A stretch of 64,000 bases of DNA from Monosporascus cannonballus (lineage: Eukaryota; Ascomycota; Sordariomycetes; Xylariales): NCBI GenBank assembly GCA_004154925.1, contig QJNS01000224.1:1-64000 (forward strand), read 5' to 3'. This document shows positions 47,847 through 57,526 of this stretch, piece after piece. The first letter of the stretch is position 1. Each line of letters opens with the position of its first letter. Below the pieces are notes generated by a model. It had not been told where the DNA came from. It saw only the letters and a list, made by a program, of their open reading frames with translations, and did not search any database. A program made the translations under genes and the position numbers.

Positions 47847-48220
47847 TGTTACGATTCAACAAACTCCGGCCTTAAGAAACGGTCAAACAAGGATTATACG
47901 GACCACTCTATAGATTACGTAACGGTAATTACTATTAAACCAATAATCAAAGGTAATCAAAAGGAATTATAAGCAATTATGATCACCACCAGCTATATAA
48001 TTATAAGTAATTAAGCCAAAAAAAGAAAAATATATACGCTCATTATTTCTATGATCTAGATAATACCAGCTTCTAATAACAATTCGTTACCCAAGATATC
48101 TTTGGTATTACAAAACGTAATATGTTACTATATTCATTGCTCAGATTTCCACGATACTCCTGCCAATATAAACCCGTACGACTAAGGTTTAATAGTTGGT
48201 TAAACCCCAAGCACGTCACA
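47847..48220 (+). repeat. 3' LTR of the gypsy element
   Basis: 374 bp, beginning TGTTACGATT and ending CACGTCACA. Here the outer (right) part is the better preserved half, mirroring the 5' LTR. Confidence 0.9.
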
Positions 48221-48225
48221 ATAAA
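48221..48225. repeat. 5-bp target-site duplication (right)
   Basis: ATAAA, the partner of 41041-41045. Confidence 0.85.
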
Positions 48226-48800
48226 GCGATCAGTATTCGAGCTGACAACGTTCTACTTTTAGTGGTATAATAACTACGTTCTAGCTCTCGAGCCGTAATA
48301 TAAATTATGCGTATAGGTAGTCGTAATAGCCTTTTATACTTATGAAGTAATTACTAGTAGCGTAACTTATATATTTAATAATTGGTTAAAATATTTAATA
48401 TTAGCTTTTTTACTAGCTTTAAAAGATATAAAAGTTAGCTAGAATAGTAATTTTTATATAATTTATACGTAAAAAACATTATTACTTACTTATTATATTT
48501 TATTACTTTAGAGAAAAAACCTTCAAAATTTGCAGTTGTTTTTTTAAATTATTAAAGTGAATCTGGCTTTTAAAAATAAGCAAAATAGTATATATCTTAT
48601 TTGAAAACTTTTAAACAACTTTAAATAACGTTAAATTTATAGTAAAAAAATCAAATATTGTAGAAAAAATAGTTTATTAAAACTAATATTATGTTAAAGC
48701 GACGATAAATCAATGATGTATTTCTATACAAATATCATAGCGCTTCTATATACTAGCTTTATTGGGGAAATATTGAGTCGAGTAGAGAACTAACATTAAA
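48226..48800. other. AT-rich flank, probably an older decayed repeat
   Basis: AT-rich and CpA-poor like the retrotransposon, but outside its LTR. It contains many TAG/CTAG and TTAATA blocks and no coding frame. It may be the other half of the repeat seen at 40750-41040, split by the insertion. Confidence 0.4.
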
Positions 48801-48964
48801 TATCCCTGCATACTGTAGTAACAGCGCTTAGCTACCTTGGTATTAAAGAGATCGTACCCCTATTTTCGGGTTACATACCAGTTCTGCCGGCTCCTCCGGA
48901 GCTAGCAACGAGAGGCTGACACTACAGGCCTTCGGCTGCACGATATTATTTCGGTCGACGATCA

Positions 48965-49407
48965 ATGGTTCGCGGCATTACAATTACATCATCAGATAGG
49001 GCCGTCAAGCTCTCCAATTGGTCCCCAGGCCCCATCTTAGATGCCACTTTCACCGGCCATATTTCCGGCGGCGTGCAACCCCTAGAGGTATTCTTGTTAG
49101 TTACCTCCACCGGAGAACCATGTGCGGTATGGGGCTAGAATGTCAACTCCAACAGAGATTGTATGGAATATCCAGTGGCATTTCGGCCGAGATCGACTTT
49201 CGCCGCTTTGGGATAGCGGCGAGCACTGGCAACTCGCTAAAGTATGTTTACTCCCATACAAACTTGTATGAGGTTTTACCTGACCCTACGGTGGACTCTG
49301 TGGAGGTAACTAACAAAGAATACCTCTGGGAGTTGCACGACCAGTCGAGTAGGCGGAAACGTGCCGTGGCAGCCGCCCCAACTAGGTTGATCTCGCCGAA
49401 TCGGTAG
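48965..49407 (+). pseudogene. Broken hypothetical gene next to the RIP block
   Basis: ATG 48965 opens a protein-like frame (MVRGITITSSDRAVKL..., then ATFTGHISGGVQPLEVFLLV) that ends after 58 codons at a TAG (49139-49141). The same frame stays protein-like for about 28 codons beyond (NVNSNRDCMEYPVAFRP). A second frame then takes over and runs to TAG at 49405-49407 (SLKYVYSHTNLYEVLPDP...). One stop plus one frame change suggests a disabled gene. No family recognised. Confidence 0.35.
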
Positions 49408-51025
49408 CTGACCCGAAATAAACACCCCACCACTTTATCACCCTTGCCCCTTACGTATATAAGTACATGTACAGTGAGAAGTCTGGATACAAGTCACAAC
49501 GGTATATTTAAATAGTTTCCTCCACCGAGGTCAACTTACGACCATGTAAATCACATACAAATTTGTATGAGCTTAGACATTGAAAACGGTTCTGCCGGTC
49601 CTTACCTCTATCGTAGGTTACCAGTTCTCTATCTCGAACGATACCTACAAGGTCCCACATCCCACACAGTTTTCTGCATCCCGGGTGCTATCTCCCCAAT
49701 TACCAACTAAGCACAGCAATAACAGGAACGGCGTCGACGCTAATCATATATGGGAAAAGGTCCCACCCTAGGTCGACACATAGGACGAACGCGGTACAAT
49801 GCGGGTTGCAGCCTCTCATGATGACGTATTAATGTACCGATTTGTCCTACTAACATATGTTGATACTAATATCACTGCAAAAATTAGGTACGGATAGAAG
49901 TATATTGTTATAAGCTAATTTAATTGGTCATTAAAGTCCCATTTTTAAGAGCATAAGCCACATCGCCGGCTATCAGTTATTGCTGTGCTCAGTTGGTAAT
50001 TGGGGGGATAAGAGCATAGCCAAAACTGGAGCGGTTACAGCGCTAACCTAGAATGGATACTGCGTTCCATTAAAATCCTGTGTCGAATATTCTAATTCGT
50101 TATTAATGCACATTTTTATATGGCGCGAACCAGAATTGCACCCGCGAGTTATGGCTGTGCTCTTATAGCACTCGGGGAGATACACATGTACATCCTAACC
50201 TCGTATGGCATATAGTGGCCCAGTGGAGGTAACCATATCGAAATGCGCCTGTGACTTGGTAGGGGTTGGTCCTTCTGCTATAACACCACCACCAATATCA
50301 CCAATTTTACTGCAAGTATCAAGGCCATGTACACCAATCGGGGGCTTGTCGCCCCAAACGCCCCGGGACCTAACCTAACCTCAAGTACCAAATATCGACA
50401 CTAATCAAGCCTCTAACACTAACAGTTGCTGTCCTTATCTGCTAATATACCTACTGCCGTATCACGCAAAAGTTTTAACACACTGTCAGGTAGTAGTGGG
50501 CGGCGCAATTAGCCACGCTATACAAATTAGGAATGCCTTTTAAATGGATTAACCGCAGGCACATGCGAAGAATTGCAGCCCTTTGTTTCTTAGCGAAATC
50601 TGCTAATCCAAGGCAGGTTGTTTCTAGGTGGGTCTCCTAGCCCATATACCCAGCAGTGTGATAAGACTTACCATAACACTAAGCAGGGTTTACAATGAGA
50701 TGTTACTGGGTGTCGGCCGAATGATGCCTGTGAGGTATCCCCTAGTGGCGGTCTCTGGCTTTGTTATACTGGATATCTGATTCGTTCCCTTTGGATGCAT
50801 GACTATAACAGGTTACACTGTTGAACAATACCTGTTATGGATATAAAACATACCTTAATACGCAGTGAGAACTGAAAGTACTACCCTTGTGAGCGATTTT
50901 CCAGGGGCAGGGTGATTGTCGATGGGGTTGCCAAAGAATGTTTAGGTCCGGTCAATTAACGATTTAGCGATGTTTACCCAGCTGGGGCGTCCACAACACC
51001 TTTTAACTAAGCACTCTCAGCGTCT
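49408..51025. other. Intergenic
   Basis: No supported gene. A palindrome containing ATACAAATTTGTAT lies near 49554-49571, and a near-identical partner (ATACAAACTTGTAT) lies near 49256-49270 in the broken gene. Confidence 0.4.
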
Positions 51026-51077
51026 ACGCCGGGAGTCCCTCCGGGCCAAACAGACGCCGGGAGTCCCTCGGGGCCAA
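51026..51077. repeat. Tandem 24-bp GC-rich duplication
   Basis: Two 24-bp units (51026-51049 and 51054-51077; consensus start ACGCCGGGAGTCCCTC) differ at one base and are separated by ACAG. Each contains a small palindrome, CCGGGAGTCCCTCCGG. Confidence 0.85.
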
Positions 51078-51319
51078 GCGTGCCGCGTAACACCTCCCCT
51101 TTATAACTACGGGCTCCGGGCCTTGCGTTTCAGAAAAGGAAAGTCTCGCTCTGTTTGAAGCGCATCATTGCTTGATTCTGCCTCGATTCACTGGGCATGC
51201 TGAGCCCGGCGGTTCTCTCGAGTCGCATAAGCGTAGGACATACAGCTCCAAGAGATAAGATTGGTCGCTGTCGCATCGGACATGTCTTAAATGGTATGAA
51301 GATTCGGGTGGTAAGGACG

Positions 51320-51325
51320 TATAAA
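51320..51325 (+). promoter_or_regulatory. TATA-like box of the RNase gene
   Basis: TATAAA 120 bp upstream of the RNase start codon, at a plausible distance for a fungal promoter with a short 5' UTR. Confidence 0.4.
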
Positions 51326-51439
51326 TGTAATTGAACACTCCCTCGAACTGTCCCATCGTCGCTGTTCCTTTGGTCGCATGCCCCTGGTCCACTTCTCCGC
51401 CGCATATTTCCTGCTACCGCCCGCCCGTTGTCGCTCATT

Positions 51440-52066
51440 ATGGCTGGTCCCAAGGTATGAGATGATACTTCGGTCGGTACACACAAAGTAGCGGAGTAAT
51501 AGTCACTAATGAGCGTGGCAGATTTTGTCCGCTCTCCTTCTGGCAGCTTTGTCTACTTTCAATGCGTCGGCTGGCCCTATTGAACAGAGGCAAGCCTGTG
51601 TCGCTACATGTGGTTCGATCTGTTACTGGCAGAAGTCTGTGGACGAGGCTGTTGATGCCGGATACGAGTTAGTGAACAACCCCTGAATTTAGAGCCCTCT
51701 GTTCGGTTCAACGAGCCCCCGCTAGGGGCGATTGCCCTTTTTAAGCTCTAACTGAAGAAATTTGACCTTTACACTCCCGTCGGATTACGAGTAATAGTCG
51801 GTTGCTAACTCTAGGTGTGTCACAGGCTGCATCAGGCAGGCGAGACCGTTGGCAACAACGACTATCCGCACGCCTTCAACAACAGGGAAGGGTTCGACTT
51901 CGCGGTGGCTGGGCCCTACCAAGAATTCCCGATGCTGAACACCTTTGACCCCTACACTGGCGGCCCGCCCGGGCCCGACAGGGTCGTCTTCAACACGGCC
52001 GGCGAATACGCCGGTGCCATCACCCACACCGGCGCTGGCGGAAACAACTTCGTGGAATGCGAATAG
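51440..52066 (+). CDS. Secreted guanyl-specific ribonuclease (T1/N1/F1 family)
   Basis: Small extracellular endonuclease that cuts RNA 3' of G. Exon 1 is 51440-51454 (MAGPK), intron 1 is 51455-51521 (GTATGA...TGGCAG) and exon 2 is 51522-51671. Exon 3 begins at 51836 (preferred) or 51815 and ends at 52066, giving 131 or 138 residues. The later acceptor (CATCAG) lies at a normal distance from the GCTAAC branch site and avoids an odd fifth cysteine. A signal peptide (MAGPKILSALLLAALSTFNA) precedes a C-x3-C-x3-C cluster and a C-terminal NNFVEC, the usual two-disulfide set. All family catalytic residues are present: Y and H in NNDYPHAF, E in PYQEFPML, R in GPDRVVF and H in ITHTGAGG. Introns hide the gene from a simple ORF search. 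A nutritional or host-associated role cannot be told apart here. Confidence 0.92.
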
Positions 52067-53235
52067 CTCGCTTGGACCCGATCTACGAGGTATCAGGGTG
52101 TTCAGTTACCCTAGCACCACCGCTTTAATGTATGGGCAAATTCTCTCTGCACACGGCTTGCCGTCTGCGTGTCAGTTTCATGAGGCGGCGAGGGAATATC
52201 AGGTATACAGATAGCGAGCCGCACCTCTCCCGTCGTTATCGCTGTTGCGGATAAGTTCTTCGAAGCCACATGTTGATAGTATTATTATAGTTCAGCATCG
52301 ATGCTTCTCTTATCCCAGTCAGCGTTATTTCAAACTGGGAGCACCTATACAAGCAGGCCATGCTGCAATATCGCCAGGGATATAAGCTGTAGCCTGTATG
52401 ACGGCACACAAGACCATGGTCGCCTCGACCAGCCTCTTGCCCATCATATTGACTATGTTAACTTCCAACTTTATCATAATTCCCAGTTCATGTACCGATT
52501 CCAACTTCTTCACCAGCCATTTATTTCCTCTGTTAATCCTGGCACACCATTCCTTCCTTAATGTGACAACAATCCCGACCTTGCCACGGCAATTTTATTG
52601 TCCCCACCAGGAAAAGTTTCGGCATCTTAACGGCATCACCGATGTCAAAACCACCCATCTCCAATACACCGCATTCGCGACTCAAACAGGAGTATCTTGT
52701 ATGTAATTTAGAATCCTCGGTGAGTAGGCTCGCGTGGGGATGCAGTTCATCCAAGCGCGGGCCTACTGTATTACAAGTATTACAAGCCTCGTGGGTTCCC
52801 TATACCTCCATCACCGCGCCATTCCGTAGTTCAACCAGCCTTCCCCAACCTGTCGGATTGCCTCTTGCCAGCTCGTGTGTTGACCTTGCCTTACTTGACA
52901 TGTAAACAGCCACTTTCTCTCCTCCATAACCACCGTCTCATCAATAGGGGTCAATTCTCAGCAGTAGAGCAGCAACGTTGATAATATAATGTTTCAATAT
53001 CAGTAGCATTGGCAGTTACCACTTTGTCATATCCAACCTACTTTTGCGGGTTCATTTTCAGATTGTCACCTAAAAACTTAGGCCACAGTACTGTACTACC
53101 GTCCAATAGCTTGCCAACCTCGGGAATTCACAGTTCCCCTGCCATCCGCTTGGCCTTCACCATGGCAACGCAGAATTATATCGCCCGCACTGCGTCCAAT
53201 GCCAGAGCGTCCGGCCGCTGCAAAAGTCGCTCGTA
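52067..53235. other. Intergenic with possible small secreted ORF
   Basis: A plus-strand frame at 52398-52706 begins with a hydrophobic stretch (VASTSLLPIILTMLTSNFIII) that could be a signal peptide and ends near a GTATGT donor-like site. Overlapping frames (52301-52561, 52642-52905) compete with it and no family is recognised, so it is not called as a gene. Confidence 0.25.
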
Positions 53236-53874
53236 ATGCAGCGCAAAATTCCAATCCTCCGATCGGCCGTCTCACAAGCTTGTCTGCAAAGCCCTTCCCG
53301 AGCAGTCCCTCGCCCCGTCACTTTCGGGTCATCCGCTTCTTACATTTGTCTCAGAAGCGGGAAGTTGTGTGAATTTCGCGCAGACATCAAGCCGACGATG
53401 CTCCCTGGGTAAGTGTTGGTCACATCCGGGAGATCTGAGTATCGAAGGCAAGGCCCTCTGTGCGTTGAATGCTTCTTGACAATCCAAATGGACCACTCCC
53501 CGATGAATCAGAGTATGCTTAAGGCCATTCGACCATATTCCTCCGACCCCGACGTCCGCTCCAAGGGATCTGTGCTAGCCTGGGCGGGCGAAGATGACGT
53601 TGATTGGTTCAACCACGAGTATGTCGTACTCAACCCTCTTTGTTATCAACTTGAATACAGGGTCTGGTACGATCGTCAGTATCACCATGCACCTGCTCTC
53701 ATTGTTCCCCGAGAGCCCAACTTGGAAGGCTTGCTGGTCCCATGTGCCGAAGCATGCATCCCCAAGCTGAACAGGAGGCCGACAGCGATTTCGCCGTTCA
53801 TCGAACCGGCGCACTATGGGAGATCCTATGCGGCTACTCAAGATTCCTTCCGTACCGCAATACCAGAACGATAA
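53236..53874 (+). CDS. Hypothetical protein, two exons
   Basis: Exon 1 is 53236-53408 and exon 2 is 53448-53874, giving 199 residues. The join (CCTGG|GTAAGT ... ATCGAAG|GCAAGG) keeps one frame and reads PTMLPGQGPLCVECFLTIQM. Codon use in exon 2 is even and coding-like (e.g. WAGEDDVDWFNHEYVVLNPL). The intron would be only 39 nt with no clear branch site, which is shorter than usual, so the model may be wrong or the gene damaged. Upstream of ATG 53236 the frame stays open for about 40 codons (including HCVQCQS) to a TAG, so the true start may lie elsewhere. No domain recognised. Confidence 0.4.
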
Positions 53875-54830
53875 TAACCCCTGGGTATCTTTCATGGTGA
53901 TGGTGATGGACATTACAAGCTCTAACTGGGGGAAGGTACGCTCCGCCCCGTTCGCCTATCGACACCTAGTGTCGCGGTCATGGTAGACGATAAAGATAAA
54001 GATATCGTACAATCGGCGGCAGCTTTCGATATTTAAACGGAAATACGTTAGGAAATGGTTACCGGATGAAGCGGTATATTAAATTACGTTTTCGATGGCG
54101 ATTTGCAGATGTTGAAGTAACGTAATCCTCCCCACCCGCTGCCCCCTTAGGATGGATTGACGACCATCCGCCACCCAAAGGAATATATGGATGGAACTGC
54201 CGATATGTCCATATGATGTCCACTGGTAAAGCAAGTATTACTTAAGTATCTTAGCAATTTTGTATACAAAGAGATGTACCTCCTTATTGGTCCGCACACA
54301 CGCCCGGCGCCGCAGCCGCCTGCACCTCCACCCCAGCTGACGAAGTGACCGGTATGTCGACTACCAGCCATATTATATATGTGTGACGCCACAATCGGTC
54401 AATTATATCCATCCGTGATGCCCCCAAGTAGAATGGGCAGCCATAAAAGCCGAGCCCGAATGGATGGATTGCGCTAGGCGGCCGCGCAGCGAATTGTGCA
54501 ACCAGTGGAGATCGGTGGAGCTGCTTCGACCCCTGAGCATTATCACTATCGGGAAACGACGCCGTATTCGGTTCTACCCGACCCGGATGGCGAACGCAGA
54601 TGAAATGGGAACACCGCCGAGTGGCGATCCGTAATCGGTGATGCCGTCGTGCTTCTCAGAACGGCAGTCGCCTAAAGTACGGGAAGGGCGAAGCTCTAGT
54701 TCCTTCATGCATCGACCTCACCCACAAATATGAATGCATAGGGCGAAGAAATAGACGAGGCCAAGCACATGAGGCAGTCAATATAGTCAACATGGCGGGC
54801 TAGAGACTGTTAAGGCGGCGGGGGTATTAT
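53875..54830. other. Intergenic
   Basis: No supported gene. The minus-strand frame at 54147-54392 has no recognisable content. Confidence 0.4.
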
Positions 54831-54926
54831 GTGTCGTCAAGCGAGCTCCAAAGAGGCTGTGGCGTGTTGGTAGCCACTCTTGGCCGCCTCGTTGACATGA
54901 TGGACCATTTTGATATGTTGTCCCTT
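54831..54926 (+). pseudogene. DEAD-box RNA helicase fragment
   Basis: Thirty-two codons read ELQRGCGVLVATLGRLVDMM then DHFDMLSL, matching the DEAD-box segment that normally reads RGC-x-LLVATPGRL-x-D (motif Ib region, Ded1-like). The Pro of the ATPGR motif is Leu here. The expected DEAD box (motif II) does not follow; the frame continues into unrelated residues. Near 55030-55085 another frame reads DTLFSTAFRVAG, faintly like the later SAT region. This is a small decayed piece of a helicase gene, possibly captured by or left behind by a transposable element. Confidence 0.6.
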
Positions 54927-55149
54927 TGTCCTGTCGGATACCTGGGGCATTCCACCAAATATTTTCCGGTGGAGGTAAGTGCATTCTTCTCTTCTTTCTT
55001 TATTATAACCCAACCCCATCATACAGCAGGAAGAAGGCAACTTCAAGGATACGCTATTCTCGACAGCCTTCCGCGTCGCAGGCTGACGGCCACAGGGTAG
55101 GAATTTTTGAGAGAAGGTGGGACTACTCCTCCAAGGACTTGTAGGTGAA

Positions 55150-55440
55150 GACGTATAGGGCAGGCCAGGATGTGTCGTATTTCTTTGTTTTCCGCTATAT
55201 TGAAGCTATGGATTTCCTGCAACTGCTTCGGGGATATTAAGTTACATATAAGAGTGAATATTCATTATTAAGCAGATCGTTCACTTATTCTTTTTTTTAT
55301 TTCCATTAATAAATTAAAGGGAAAATTATTAAAAGGTACGGAAAGGTATGGAAGGATAGGGAAGAATACCCTAGCCTTTGCCATTTCGTATAGGGGTAGC
55401 CCTCATTTTCCCCCGAGGAAGCCTCCGGATTCGTCGGCAC
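55150..55440. repeat. Dispersed repeat family R1, copy B
   Basis: Resembles 36840-37120 over its length (CTATATTGAAGCTATGG, ATTATTAAGC, ATAGGGGTAGCC, CCTCCGGATTC in the same order and orientation). It carries an uninterrupted version of the site where the foldback element sits in copy C. Confidence 0.5.
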
Positions 55441-56299
55441 AGCTTATTTCCTTGAAATATCGCTGCATAGCCTGCTTGTATAGAGTGTTGAAAGCAACAC
55501 AATCCATCCCGCCAAGTACCTTGGCGGAACGGGTTGCATAAGGTCTATAACAACGTTGGATTTCGTGGGTTGCCGTGGACGTAGTCACAATATGGCGCGT
55601 ACTACGGTGGAAGTGGTGGCGTTGCTTTCAACCCTGACAGCAATTTATCGTCCCGCTCCCCTCTCGCTAGCTATCCCAATTACTTTCTTATCGGGACGAA
55701 GCCCGTCCCATTCCAAATTTCCTTCAACATAACAGTATGAACGGTCTACATCTCTATTTGACGAATAGATCGTACTTACCAGTGCTAGTAATATAGCGAC
55801 ATCGGTGTGTCAATACTCGTCTTCGGCGAGCAACTTGGAGTCACTGAAAAGTGTAGATCGATGACAAGAACTCGACGGCCTACTATCGTCGTAGAGCCAT
55901 CCACAGTTAGAAAGAAGCTTGCTTGAATTGCTTTGACTGTTTCTTCATACTACGGAACTGTCCCAATATAAGTGGGCATCGTTCCGGACTTTAAGGCGAC
56001 GCTAATATCCCGCAGGGACTTGAGGTGCGCTGGCTGGGTACACTTATAGCGTCCACCTCGACTCTCAGTATGTCCTACCTATCGTCGACCTAGGCTGATA
56101 TCATGTCGCATAACGCGGCCAAGCATTATTCCCATGAAGCCAGAAATGTTATCATTTTACAAGGACGTAGGTGCGTTAACTAGGTATATTAATAATGTCC
56201 ATCTTGGTACCTTCGTTTCAATGGACTAGGCTTACGAAGAAAGCGAATAAGGGTCATCGTACTAATTGAACTTAGGAGCGGGTTAAGAGGTTATAAAGT
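55441..56299. other. Intergenic / repeat-rich
   Basis: No supported gene. It separates two copies of repeat family R1. Confidence 0.4.
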
Positions 56300-56517
56300 G
56301 CATATATTTTCTATATTAAAGCTATACTACGCTCCATAATTTCGGCAACCGCTTTAGGTAAATTCAGGCTCATACATTGGTGAAAACCCCTGTTCTTAAG
56401 CCAATTATTCGCCTATGAGCCCTTTATGTCCATCGTTAATCAAAGCGTGAACAATAAAAATGTATGGAAAGGTAGGAAAGAATTTTCCTAGCCTTTGCCC
56501 CTTCTTTTAGGGGTAAC

Positions 56518-57293
56518 CTACGGTGTCCGAGAGGGCTTACTCTCTCATTTCAACCTTTTCTTTCAAAAGCGTATGCCACTGGGGTGTATGCGTAACGTTT
56601 TAGCCCTCCAAACAGCTGTTATCAGTCGGCGACATATCCACTTTTAAAAACCCTTAACCTTATTTGGAAAGTCGTATCTTTGTGCATCGTCAACCCAATT
56701 AATGTCGAATTAAGCTAAATATGGCTAGGTATCATAGGTATAGCCGGGTGTGGCTGGATGTAACTGGGTATGGCTAGGTATAGCTGGATATAGCTGGGTG
56801 TGGTTATTTAATTATTTAAGGATACCTAGCTACACCTAACCATGCCGGCGATACCTAGCCATACCCAGCCATACTCAGCCATATCCAGCTACACCTAGCC
56901 ATACCCAGTTACATCCAGCCACACCCGGCAACACCTAGCCATACCCAGCCATACCTAGCCATATTTAGCTATATCTAACTGCATTTAGCTACATCCAGCC
57001 ATACTTAGCTATACCCAGTTATACCTATTATATATAATTATATTTAATTATATTTAATAAAATACGTTATTAATTAAAATTAAGTCGATAATAATTTCGT
57101 CGACAAATATTAATTCGATGTTAATTAAGTCAGTATTTGATTAATAAACCTTCCAAAGAAGAAATTGATCAATAAAATTGCAATTAATTTGGCAGCTGGC
57201 GCTAAATTTCTTAGTTCATACGCCAAGGGTGGTCTTAGTAAATTTTCTTTGAAATAGTTGAAATGAGAGAGTAAGCCCTCTCGGACACCGTAG
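56518..57293. mobile_element. Foldback-type DNA element with 37-bp perfect TIRs
   Basis: A 776-bp non-coding element. The terminal inverted repeats at 56518-56554 and 57257-57293 are identical over 37 bp (left end CTACGGTGTCCGAGAGGG). It is flanked by TAAC at 56514-56517 and 57294-57297, a 4-bp target-site duplication. Two related repeats (37081-37101 and 55391-55411) show what an empty site looks like. The interior holds a 10-bp minisatellite in opposed orientations around an AT-rich centre, so most of the element could fold into one hairpin. No transposase is encoded. Confidence 0.82.
56721..57028. repeat. 10-bp minisatellite arranged as an inverted repeat
   Basis: 56721-56805 holds about eight imperfect units of the form ATRGCTRGGT. 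After an AT-rich centre (TTATTTAATTATTTAA at 56804-56819), 56821-57028 holds about twenty units of the reverse complement, ACCTAGCCAT. The units vary by single bases. Confidence 0.88.
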
Positions 57294-57526
57294 TAACCCC
57301 ACTTTTCTCTGAGGGAGCCTCCAGATTCTTAGAAGCGGCCGTTTGATGAATCTCACTTACGGCGCGCCGAATGCGATAGATTGCTATTACGTGCTCGCAG
57401 TATACATCGCTAGCTCATATAATTTGTGTACGTCTGCGCTGTCCACCGAATGGTTAACACCTACGGCATTTCTCTTCTCGCTAATTCGTTACGTTTACTC
57501 CCTAACCAATGTCTCATACAACTGAA

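Larger units (their letters stand above)
41046..48220 (+). mobile_element. RIP-decayed Ty3/gypsy LTR retrotransposon (chromovirus type)
   Basis: A 7175-bp element bounded by two LTRs and the 5-bp duplication ATAAA (41041-41045 and 48221-48225). Decayed domain landmarks appear in gag-pol order on the plus strand. A CCHC-knuckle-like segment lies at 42277-42318, with its cysteine codons reading as TAT/TAC. The reverse transcriptase YLDD box is at 44940-44951. [15 protein letters not shown] block follows at about 45185, an RNase H-like TDISDYALG at about 45374, an integrase DFITKFPIS region at about 46153, and a chromodomain-like stretch at about 47035-47165. RT-RNaseH-integrase order plus a terminal chromodomain indicates Ty3/gypsy, chromovirus branch. 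Stops are everywhere, and surviving C lies mostly in CpG while CpA is scarce, as expected after RIP. A solo LTR is nested at 43526-43965. The element cannot be autonomous. Confidence 0.92.
56300..57340. repeat. Dispersed repeat family R1, copy C (interrupted)
   Basis: The left part, 56300-56517 (CTATATTAAAGCTAT... CCTAGCCTTTGCC... AGGGGTAAC), and the right part, 57294-57340 (TAACCCCACTTTTCTCTGAG, then GCCTCCAGATTC), together line up with copies A and B. The 776-bp foldback element at 56518-57293 splits them. One TAAC is duplicated. Confidence 0.5.

Noticed and set aside
49018..49407. Single 129-codon gene
   Set aside because: It starts with GTG and its first half is out of phase with the more protein-like frame from ATG 48965. 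A broken gene fits better.
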